Part shown: positions 1-8,820 of the stretch, piece after piece
Position numbering within the stretch: position 1 is the stretch's first letter
Layout of the letters: every line of letters begins with the position of its first letter
From: Archegozetes longisetosus
Lineage: Eukaryota; Arthropoda; Arachnida; Sarcoptiformes; Trhypochthoniidae
Length of the DNA: 64,000 nucleotides
Reading direction: 5' to 3'
Assembly (NCBI GenBank): GCA_018873245.2
Contig: JAEMBT020000004.1
Span: 3,272,573 to 3,336,572 of the forward strand
The notes under the pieces: generated by a model
Told to the model about the DNA's origin: nothing
Seen by the model: the letters and a program-made list of their open reading frames with translations, nothing else
Databases searched by the model: none
Made by a program: the position numbers and the translations under genes

Positions 1-62
1 AATTGCATTAATTTCGCCTTCGATTGGTTTTTCGAGTGCTTCGATTGTCTGAAGATCCTGAG
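1..62 (+). other. Possible exon tail, open from the window edge
   Basis: Frame 1 is open from base 1 and reads a hydrophobic, cysteine- and aromatic-rich stretch (FAFDWFFECFDC, then LKIL). It runs into a good donor, GAG|GTAAAG, at about 62. It does not resemble PEX19. It may be an exon of another plus-strand gene or chance. I see nothing clear in 63-400. Confidence 0.2.
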
Positions 63-414
63 GTAAAGATAGTGCTTAACCATTTGGTTATTTTCTATTA
101 GGAATATCTGAAGGACAAAGTTTTGGCTTAGGACCCTCAGACAAACAAAGCACCCGAAAAAGTAATTAAAGATGAAATAAACGCAATTTCCAATTACGAC
201 TCAAAAATATATTTCAGTGTAATGATCAGCACAATGATCAGCATATCCTCACATAATTTGCTGCTATTCCTTTATTTAAATAATAAATTTCACGAAAAAA
301 TCTTTAAAACTAATTAAATGATTTCAAAAATAAACCCATCAGGTATTTAATTTACATCCTGTAGTTTTTCAGTCTATTAATTAATTTTCTATTTATCTTG
401 TATTCAACCCTAAG

Positions 415-732
415 TATCCGTCATTTCTGAACGAGAATAAAGACCAATTATCAGCTGAAGAATTAAAACGCTATACAGCACAAATGGAACTAATGAAACA
501 AGTCTGTGATGAGTTCGATTCGGAAAAACCAGAAGACAGTGAATCAGTTAAGAAAGAAAGGTTCCAGAGGATTTTGTCGATCATGCAACAGATGCAACAA
601 TGCGGGTCCCCTCCTACTCAACTCATCGGCGATGTCCCAGACTTTAACACCGGAATACCCGGTGATTTTAAGCTTCCAGACATCCCGGGCTTTGGCGAAG
701 GACAAAGTCAGGGCCAATGTCTACTCATGTGA
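415..732 (+). CDS. PEX19: Peroxisomal biogenesis factor 19 (PEX19), 3'-terminal exon
   Basis: PEX19 is the cytosolic chaperone and import receptor for peroxisomal membrane proteins. This exon encodes the C-terminal part of the family's PMP-binding helical domain: a segment starting YPSFLNENKDQL, then a helix with VCDEFDSEKPEDSES and ILSIMQQMQQCGSPPTQLIGD. These match the human blocks KYPKWLQSH, ICEQFEAETPTDSE and VLDLMQQLQDLGHPPKEL (compared from memory). The protein ends in CLLM, a CaaX box for farnesylation, as PEX19 should. The left boundary is uncertain. An in-frame TAA lies upstream at about 378, and the likely acceptor is the AAG at 412-414 after a pyrimidine-rich tract. I could not find the upstream exons in bases 1-400, so the 5' part lies further left or is missed. 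A poly(A) signal AATAAA is at 1157-1162. Confidence 0.9.
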   Translation, partial: YPSFLNENKDQLSAEELKRYTAQMELMKQVCDEFDSEKPEDSESVKKERFQRILSIMQQMQQCGSPPTQLIGDVPDFNTGIPGDFKLPDIPGFGEGQSQGQCLLM

Positions 733-1438
733 TCTTATAACAGAAGAACTTCATATCTATTTCATTCTGTTGTTGCTTTTTCTATTGACTTGATTTCCTA
801 TTCTCAACGCTAGATTACTTTTTCTTGAAAATCTAAATTATTTATCAATTTATATTATAATTATTCATATTACTTGTCGACTCAATAGTAACTTAGTTTT
901 ATTGTTTTTAATTTAAGCGATTATTGTCTTTCTTTTGTATAAACATTGAATAGTGATTTAGAGCATGATTGCGTTTATAGTTGATATAATAATCAAATTA
1001 TACTATATTTTAATCAAAGATTTAATGAAAAGGATATGTAAATTTAAAAGGTTTTGATCAAAAGAAAAGTCAATCAACTTTAAAGTTGTCAATACAGATA
1101 CAGATTCTAAAAGTTTATACTTTTTAAAGGGTATAATCTAATCTTAAATAATCTATAATAAAAGGGATGTTTATAGAATATGTCTCTCTTCTAAACTTAT
1201 ATTCACTTTTAGATTAATTAATCGAAAATAGACGTTAATCATAAGAATTGCGGTTAAACTGAAAATCAATTCCAATTTTTAGTCAACAAAAACCCAAAAT
1301 CAAAGAATCGCATGGAAAAAATTGATCTTAAATTCAATTTAAATTTTTTTTATTTCTCAAAAAAGGGAATTTACAAAAAGACGAGAACTTGAAATTAATT
1401 ACTAACTGGTAACTTCATTTTAGAAAATAGATATTAAG
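733..1438. other. Convergent intergenic region with poly(A) signals
   Basis: This is the 3' UTR and spacer between the tail-to-tail genes PEX19 and RpS25. AATAAA on the plus strand at 1157-1162 could serve PEX19. AATAAA on the minus strand (TTTATT at 1349-1354) lies about 85 nt past the RpS25 stop. I see no coding content. Confidence 0.6.
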
Positions 1439-2338
1439 TTATGATTTTTGCTTTCCCTTTTTTCCCTTAGTTTTCTGCTCATCTTCAGCATTAGCCAACT
1501 CTTCAGCCTCTGCCGCATCATCAGCTTTAGTGGTTCGCGTGTATATAATCTGTGAATGGTGTTTAATCACTTGCCGAATCATTCCCTTTTCGTGCAAGTC
1601 GTCTAATGCTTTACGAGCCAAAGAACCACGAATTTTGAGTCTCTCGCTGACCACCGATGGAGTGATCAGTTTATAAGCGGGAACTTCGCGAACAAACTTG
1701 TCATAAGTGGCCTTATCGAATAAGACCAAGTTGTTCAACTTATCTCTAACTTTTCCTTTAGACCACTTCTGCATTAGTCAATCATTCAACAAATAAGAGA
1801 TAATAACATTTAGTTTTCAGTCTATTATATTTTTGTTTAGTTTGAAAAATGTAAAAAAATGAATAGAAAAATAATTAGCGCACACTCAGAGTCAGTAAAA
1901 CAATTGATTAAATGAAAATATTGAACCAATTAAATGATAGTTTTGATTCAATTATAGTTGGTTTAGAGAAATGGTTCATTCATTTTTGAGTTTTTCACCT
2001 ATTAATTCATTTTATTAAAGAATAAACAAACTAAAACCAAAACAGAACAAAGCAAGATAACATCAAATTAAATTTGAGACCAAACTCTCAGAGTAGCAAT
2101 TAAAAGTAAAACTAAAAATAGTAAGAAGTAGTAATGGAATCAATGATAGTAATTGGTAAATGTGATAATACCTTCTTTTTTGCTTTACCACCTCCTGAGC
2201 CCTCCTTCTTCTTAGCGGGCTTTGCATCGCCTTTCTTTCCCTTATCTTGTTTTGGTGGCTATTAGTAAAATAAATGATAATTAGTTTGATTTAAATTAGT
2301 TTAATTTGGATTTAATAATAGATAGGACTGCATACCAT
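1439..2338 (-). CDS. RpS25: 40S ribosomal protein S25
   Basis: RpS25 is a small-subunit ribosomal protein on the head of the 40S, near the tRNA exit site. CDS: complement of join(1439..1768, 2172..2258, 2336..2338). Exon 1 contributes only the ATG (2338-2336, donor GTATG). Exon 2 gives 29 residues starting [10 protein letters not shown] and ending in a lysine-rich tail GGGKAKKK. Exon 3 starts [20 protein letters not shown], nearly identical to other animals, and runs through the winged-helix core ([20 protein letters not shown], then [10 protein letters not shown]) to TAA at 1439. All junctions are phase 0 and lengths are exact. Total is 139 residues against 125 in human; the C-terminal tail is longer (acidic, then GKKGKQKS). 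The minus-strand 5' UTR has a pyrimidine tract consistent with translational control typical of ribosomal protein genes. Confidence 0.96.
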
Positions 2339-2351
2339 TATTGATGTGAAC

Positions 2352-2368
2352 GAAAGAGGAATAGGAAA
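2352..2368 (-). promoter_or_regulatory. Pyrimidine-rich (TOP/TCT-like) tract upstream of RpS25 start
   Basis: The minus strand reads TTTCCTATTCCTCTTTC just upstream of the RpS25 ATG. Ribosomal protein genes of animals usually begin transcription in such a tract (TCT initiator; the transcript then carries a 5' TOP). The exact start base cannot be told from sequence. Confidence 0.4.
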
Positions 2369-3085
2369 TAGTTTTACGTTTCAATGTCTGCCTGTACGTA
2401 TTGCGAGAATGCGCTATACCTTCACACACATTTAATACTTTTTAATATGTTCATATACATTCTTTATGTACTACTTTGTAGTATTAAATAGTTACTGATT
2501 GACTATTTGCTCAAGTGTATTTGGCGTTCCTTTATGTTACTGAACGCTTAGATGACACGTGTTTGCCGCTAATCAACGCCATCTATTGTATTACATTAGA
2601 AACCGCATTCTAATTAGTTTGACTTTTCAAAACTTTGCAAATCTCATAAAGTAATTAATGATAGAAACAATTAATATGAACTTACTTTGTCGTTTAAAGT
2701 AACTTTCAAATACAGTTGGCTCAATTCGGTAGATTTCTTTTTTAAAAGTAATTGCTCAAATTTTAATTCATTTATCAAGAACTTATGCTAAAACTAGAAA
2801 CATGTAACTCTATTTGAAGACCAGATAATACTTTAATATTTATTTATTGAACTTAAATAACTCGACAAAACCATGACTATTGCACACAAACTCAAAAAAC
2901 AATATGATACATATAAGCATAATAACAAAAGCATTAAATTGCAAGCGCAAAGTAATCTTATTAAACAAGACAGCTAACTATACTAAACTAAATTAGAAAC
3001 AAATAAAATAGTGTTCATTGTAGGACTGCATTATCTACAATATCTGAAAATATTGACACTTATAAAGCTAATAAATTAGATTCTA
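2369..3085. other. Intergenic region with no gene seen
   Basis: AT-rich spacer between the RpS25 5' end and the 3' end of the TIL gene. Minus-strand AATAAA signals (TTTATT on plus at 2839-2844) could end the TIL transcript. I see no convincing open frame. Confidence 0.5.
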
Positions 3086-3178
3086 CTAGAACTTTTGATA
3101 ATTTTTCACGCAATATCCATAATCAGAGTTGAAAGTAGTAACGCATTTTCCGCTTCCCGAACAGCATCCTATATCGGC
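3086..3178 (-). other. In-frame cysteine-rich segment beyond the TIL stop codon
   Basis: After the TAA at 3181-3179 the same frame stays open for 30 codons to TAG (3088-3086). It reads a compact module with a CC pair (IGCCSGSGKC) and two more spaced cysteines (KC and YC). Spacing with a CC pair recalls cystine-knot peptides. It could be a former C-terminal domain cut off by a nonsense mutation, a readthrough extension, or (less likely) chance in a 3' UTR. I found no splice pair that would remove the stop. Confidence 0.45.
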
Positions 3179-4415
3179 TTAACAGTTACGCATTTCTTTC
3201 TCTTCGGCGCGTTTAACTCCTGGACATTGATTAAGCGGAACGCAAACGTTTGATGCATTTCTAACTAGATTCAGGCGACAGTCACAGTTTCCAGGCTCTC
3301 GACATTCTTTTGTGCAAAACTTTTGTGGTTGATTACATGTACCAATACATGAGCCGCACGGATAGTACTGTTCATCAGGCCAGCATTGAGGACGAACAGA
3401 GCAGTCCTTCGGTTTAACGCATCGTTTAGTGTTTGGATCACGAACATAACCCTTTTTACACGTACAGACATTAACTTTGCAACTTAGTGTGCAAACATTG
3501 TTTCGAGCAAAATCGAGGCACGTGCGACCACATTCGTTCGCACAATCAGACAATTCTTCGTTACTCGGACACACTATAGATTAATGATTGAAGGATTCGA
3601 AAAAGTTTTAATTACTTCTAGGCATAAAATCTTTGTATCAACTCAAAGAAAGTATCATTAAAATTATGACTGACTAGATTTAGGCAAAAATTTGTTGTAT
3701 ACTTTTGAATTATTTGGTTTTAGACATGATTTGGGTCCTATCAGTTTTAGATTCAAATTCAAAAGAAACACAAAACTAGTTATGAAGTCATAAAATATAA
3801 AAAGGTTATAAGATTACTCTGAATATCTCGATTTTTTTATCGATATTTAAAATTGAAGTTATAATTCTTGAAAAAATACCCTGATTTAAACTACAATTTG
3901 AATGAAATCTATTAATTTTTCAAATTATGAATAAATTCACCACACTATAATTTAAATATTTGAAAAAATTTACTCGTGGGGCAACTTGTTCTGGGTATGC
4001 ATATTCCTCCTTTTCGATTTAGAATATATCCTTTTTGGCAAACACAATGGGTGAACACCAATATGGTAGATATGACCAAGGATTAGGTTCATCACATGTT
4101 GGCTGATTTGGATCAGGACATGGATCACACACAAATAGAAATGGACAAAAGAGCCGACAAGCTTTAGGTCAAATAAATTATTGACTTGAATACTAGAAGA
4201 TGAATACATTTTGATAAATCACTTACGTTTCAAGAAGGAGATTCATAGACTAATGGAGATAAAATTTATACAATGTAGTTATCTGATTAACTAATTTAAT
4301 TTTATTTCTTGTGTCCCTTTTAATACTCACTCGATCTTTTATTGAGTGAAACATCGCATTTTATCGCTGAGATCACAGATGTGAATACTAAACAAGCACT
4401 GAAACGAACCATCAT
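3179..4415 (-). pseudogene. Secreted TIL-domain (trypsin-inhibitor-like) protein gene, frameshifted
   Basis: TIL domains are small secreted modules with ten cysteines in five disulfides; most known members inhibit serine proteases. Exons on the minus strand: 4415-4331 (start ATGATG; signal peptide MMVRFSACLVFTSVISA), 4161-3974 and 3573-3179. Exon 3 is intact and encodes two TIL-like domains, recognisable by CTCKKGYVRD and CDCRLNLVRN with flanking cysteines. Exon 2 should encode an earlier TIL domain. Its start is in phase with exon 1, but the exon is 188 nt where 189 would keep frame. The reading frame runs to a stop (KKDIF then TAA), while the expected CVCQKGYIL end lies in another frame from about 4050 on. 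So one base is missing near 4044-4055. Exon 3 ends at TAA 3179, and the same frame continues as a cysteine-rich segment. Decay is likelier than two sequencing errors, but errors are not excluded. Confidence 0.6.
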
Positions 4416-4439
4416 TTTCACTAATTTCTAGTCTCAATG

Positions 4440-7055
4440 AAATAAAACAAACTTTAGTAGAAGAGTTGTTTCAACTGATAGAATTGCAAGTCAGTTTGAT
4501 TATCTTTTATATATTCAAATTGATTGAAATACAGTACCTTTATGAATGAGGTAACATGATGAATATTGAAAATATATTTAATTGCCATTCAGACATTCTA
4601 TGCTTTATAAACTTTGAAGAAACTTTGAAATTTATAAATTTTGTTTAAAAAGATTCAGAAAACCACTTTTTAAAACTTCTGGTATTCTTTATTAACTTAA
4701 ATCGCTTAGACAATAGGAAAACTTATGATTGAATGTGACTATAACATTAGCTCCTTCGCGGTCTTAAACAAATTTCAATGATTCCACCACTGAACCAGTT
4801 CTTATTTCAAAAACTTTAATGCTTGCTTTTCAGTCCTATTTGCATGGAACTGGAATAAAGTCCAAGTTTCTAGCATATTCATAATTTTAACAGAACTGTT
4901 TTTTAACTAACTACATAGCAACTGAAGTAACATGAACAAATTATTAAACAACTAACTTGACTCGTACATTAAATTTGCATAAAAAATATTCTAGAATATT
5001 CTAGAAGCTACTAATAAAGTTCAAAAGTTTTTGACTTTGTTTAACTAATTTTGATTATGAGAACAATTTGAAGCTTAGAACTCATAATTTTATCAGTAAC
5101 GAATACGTAAATTGATCGCTTTTAACCAAAAATATAGACAGAATGACAATATCTGCGCGAGCTTTCAATGGTCATATTAGGCTTTCATTTATCGAAATTG
5201 TTATAACATTAAAGTACTGTTGTGCTAAATTCAATATATTGACGGTTAATAACTAATAAGACAAATATAAAAAATATCTCTATAGATACAGTGATACTTC
5301 GATATAGTAATTGTCTGGGACCGATACTTAACGTTGACTATAATGAAGTTTTACAATAAATAGTGGTCATTACTAGGGTCGAGTCTCGATCGAGTGCACT
5401 CAAGACTCGAAAGTATAAATATTGACTTAAAATTGTTATAAATTATAGAATCTGCTAAAATCTCTTAAAATTGATGGCCAGCCTTCATGCTTATGAGTAT
5501 GGAAAGCTACTAACATAGAGCAAACCGCACAATATACTGAAAATGGAAATTTTTGCAAATTTTTCTTTCAATATTTTGTCTTTACAAGTAAAATTTAGTT
5601 TTAGAAAATTGCATTTTATTATTTTTTAGCTTAAATGTCGAAAAATATTGAGATGATAAAGTATCATGTATTATTATGTAGTTATGCATTATTTTATATG
5701 CAATAGCTAGTGAAAAACCATTCAATTTTTATATTCTTACTACTGACTTATTCTAATGTGGAGGGTTGCAACTTTCAGGAATAACTTACTATAAATATAA
5801 TTCATTATGAAAAGGTTTACTATATTGATGTATTATTGTAATATTTTTAAGCCGTCCTATTTCTATTGATTTCGATTCATTTATTAATGACAGGAAAATT
5901 GTTTCATTTGATAATACATTTGATACTATAACTCATTTAATTGGTTATCGATACAATTTGATCAATTAATTAAAATTGTTTCAATTGATTAGATTGTTAT
6001 CTAAATTTACTCTGGATTAATTCTCATTATTTTGAATTATAGAAGAATCAAAGAATACCATGGAGAACAAAAAATAAGACAATTCAGAAAGATTATTAAC
6101 AGAAATATCAAAACATTGGGCTTGTACTTTATTCGTTTAGATCAATATATTATAAAGTGTTGAAAGTGCTGTAAAGCACTATCTCTAAGTCAAATAACAT
6201 TACAAATACTATTTCATAGAACTCTAAACACGATATGGTTCAGGTGTTTGCCGTTACATTGGTCGGAATTAATATCCTATCAATCTGCTGTGTCCATCAC
6301 GAATTCATTGATTGTGCTTTTATAACTGTACTGGTCGTCATTCGGGCATAGATAATGGCACTCACTTGATCTTACTTGATATTTTGAGCTCTTCTTAGAA
6401 CTAATCATAAAAACTATTTGGATTTTGATGCTAAAAGATTGCTTAAGTTTGGATAGTCATTTGAAAAATATGACTCTCTCGTCTTTACGATTGACTCATT
6501 TGTGTCACCTCTTGTCTAATGGCGCACACGCTTTGCAGAAAAGATTCGAATTGGGGTTAATATTAGATACAAAATTCAAATGACATCTCATTTGAAAGTC
6601 TATTGAATTGAAGTTTTGTGTCAATAAGTTTTACATATTTATTATTTTATTACAAAATACTCAAAAATAGCATGTTTTTCTGGTTATAATTCTGTCATGT
6701 TTTCTATTAATGAAATTTGAAAGTTGTCGTCAGTTCTTCAAATAATGTTGAGTTAAAATTGGCTAAAATATTAGTTTTAAACCGATTTTGTAACTATATT
6801 GATTATTTTGCATTTTCACAAGTCATGACTTAGCGACATTTATATTTGCCATCGCTTGTCAGTACTTCTTCAGCTAAGTAAATAAACCAATATTTTCTTA
6901 AAGCCGATTTAAAGCTTTGATCCCATTAATTTTTAATAGTTTAATTGTTCTATGCTTATGAATCCCATCAGTTAGTGATTTTTTAATCAAAACTAGACAA
7001 AGAAACTATTGATAACATTGAGTTTGTATATATTCTCGGAGGATATTGCGTAAAG
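4440..7055. other. Gene-poor region
   Basis: AT-rich DNA without a convincing gene. It holds a possible transposon terminal repeat at 5289-5355. A 38-codon plus-strand frame at 6235-6351 begins with a hydrophobic stretch (MVQVFAVTLVGINILSICC); I cannot tell it from chance. The opposite strand of the same stretch reads cysteine-containing coding-like sequence with two stops. Confidence 0.4.
5289..5355 (+). mobile_element. Possible pogo/Tc1-like DNA transposon end (remnant)
   Basis: The segment opens CAGTGATACTTCGATATAG, has TTGTCTGGGACCGATAC inside, and then a partly complementary CTATAATGAAGTTTTAC. Pogo/Tigger-type elements of animals typically begin CAGTGATACCTCGATATA and carry a near-complement close by. 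No matching far end (CTATATCGAAGTATCACTG) and no transposase were found, so this would be a solo or eroded end. Recognised from memory only. Confidence 0.35.
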
Positions 7056-7059
7056 AACA

Positions 7060-7655
7060 GCCATATGTGGCAGATAGTGATAATAAATTTGGTTTATTAG
7101 GTCTGAGAAATAAGAATACTATGAATAGACTAACAAAAGTGATGTTTTTGCGTAACAAATAACTAATTGACATCAGTTGGGGTTCATATCATTGGGTTAA
7201 CAACTGGTAAATGCTATTCATGGAGTTGTAACCGATTTAGAGAGCCGGGAAATGAGACACGAGCTAACGCTTATATTTCAAAAATAATCAGTCGTTTGAA
7301 TGATGAATTCATTATTGTCATTAGTTTGGGGCATATTCTTGTGTTAACAAATTCTGGAATTGCTTATGAATTTGGTCTTATATTTACCGAAAAATCAGTA
7401 ATAATAGTAGTTTAACTCAATTGTTGCCTGTTTTAATAAACTGATTTAACAATGAGAATGTTAAAGCAGTTTCATGTGAAGTTAGGCATTCGATGATGTT
7501 AACAGATTTCAGACGTATCTTCAGTTCGGGCTTTAATAGTTATGAACAACTAAGTTTTGGTTGTAATTTGAACCAAAATATTCCTCAATATTTAGAAGAT
7601 GATTTGCAGTCGAGATCACAGTCTATTTCCATCAGAAAATCAAGATATTGAACTG
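7060..7655 (+). pseudogene. RCC1-repeat protein pseudogene
   Basis: RCC1 repeats form seven-bladed propellers in regulators such as RCC1 and the RCC1-BTB proteins. Three frames in a row show decayed repeats. 7061-7160: ADSDNKFGLLGLRNKNT. 7167-7412: GKCYSWSCNRFREPGNETRA, then IISRLNDEFIIVIS, GHILVLTNSG and AYEFG. 7447-7652: VKAVSCEVRHSMMLTDFRRI and SSGFNSYEQLSFG. These follow the family pattern I.C G..H...LT..G.VY.WG.N..GQLG in order, but with frame changes and stops between pieces. No start, introns or BTB part can be assigned. It is plus strand, between the TIL gene and the first possible rhotekin exon. A live gene with odd introns is unlikely given the degraded glycine and cysteine positions. 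Confidence 0.65.
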
Positions 7656-8682
7656 TTCGATGATACCGATTAGATCAACTAGAGATTTGAAATTATACGA
7701 GAATCAAGTTATTGCGATTAATACTAATAGCGAGTCTAAATTGAAGACATTGTTACTTGAAGTAAGTTGGAGGCGCTCATACAATTAGAGTCAATATTAG
7801 CTTTCTAGCTGAGCAAATGGTTCTCATGTCAAAATAACATAGTGACTTGATCACTTCGATCAAAAATAAATACAAATCTGATTTGTCCCACAAGTTTTCC
7901 GCTCAAATCAACAATGTTTCTTTCAGGCCATAGTTTTCCTGGCTGATTTGTCCTGACTTTCAGTTAATAAATAATAAAGACTGAATGTACGGGCTCCAAA
8001 CTAAGACAAGTATTGAATAAATGCATTGGCTTAATAATAAAGATTTTCAATTTTTTCTCGTCCTTAACTAAACTATTTTTAACTTGCGATACAGTCTGAA
8101 TACAGCTCAACAGACGTCTCGCTCAACACCTCTTTCTCTATGATTACATTGCTATTAGGTTCTCTCCTCAAATTAAAGTTGATGTGCATTTTGGTAAAAG
8201 TTCAATTAAGCTACTTAAAAATGTCAAATGACTGAATTATTCACGCTATTTAGTGATAAATAATACTATAATTTTTATATAATCACTTAAACTGTTGTAA
8301 AATACTTCATTTAAAACTGAAACTTTTTTCAAAAGTGTAATGTAAACTATAGTGTCATTTATTGTTTTCTTTCGAATAAATGTAAACTTATAACTAAATA
8401 ATAATTTTACTAACTTTTAGCTCATTAGATCATTAAAATTAATTCGAAAAAAAACTTTCTCTCATTGAAAGCACAACTTTTCAAACAAATTCAAATATAA
8501 AGGAGTGTTTGCCTAAAGCCTTCACTCATAGCCTGAAGGCATACATCTTCAAAAAAGAAATTCAAAACACGAACACATCCGGCCATTGGGTCACAGCCTT
8601 TAGGAGGGTTTTTAAAGGAAAGATAGTATTTACAACGGTTTTCACTTATAGTTATTGTTATAATCAGTGTTTTTCCTAAAAA

Positions 8683-8820
8683 ATGATGGCATCAAAGTTT
8701 CGACGCTCGAAGCGTTTCTTGTCTCAAATCACACTAAGGAGTGATAATTATTTAAGAAATTTAAGCGACAAATCAAATCCTAAGTTTAGGGCTTCGGTTC
8801 GATATAGCAGAAAACAACAG
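8683..8820 (+). CDS. Candidate alternative first coding exon (rhotekin?)
   Basis: The frame begins ATGATGGCATCAAAG and encodes 46 residues rich in Arg, Lys and Ser (MMASKFRRSKRFLSQITLRS, later KFRASVRYSRKQQ). It ends exactly at CAACAG|GTATTT, a usable donor in phase 0. The next plus-strand gene with a phase-0 acceptor is rhotekin at 40512. Vertebrate rhotekin has alternative first exons, one of them similarly basic (MFSRNHRSRV in human, from memory). The junction is inferred only; it would span about 31.7 kb. It could also be a first exon of an unseen gene, or chance. Confidence 0.4.

Noticed and set aside
5380-5425. Inverted repeat CGAGTCT...AGACTCG
   Set aside because: A seven-base stem is expected by chance in this much sequence and has no supporting context.
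6240-6370. Minus-strand cysteine-containing coding-like stretch (ECHYLCPNDDQYSYKS)
   Set aside because: Interrupted by two adjacent stops and too short to assign; no splice sites found.
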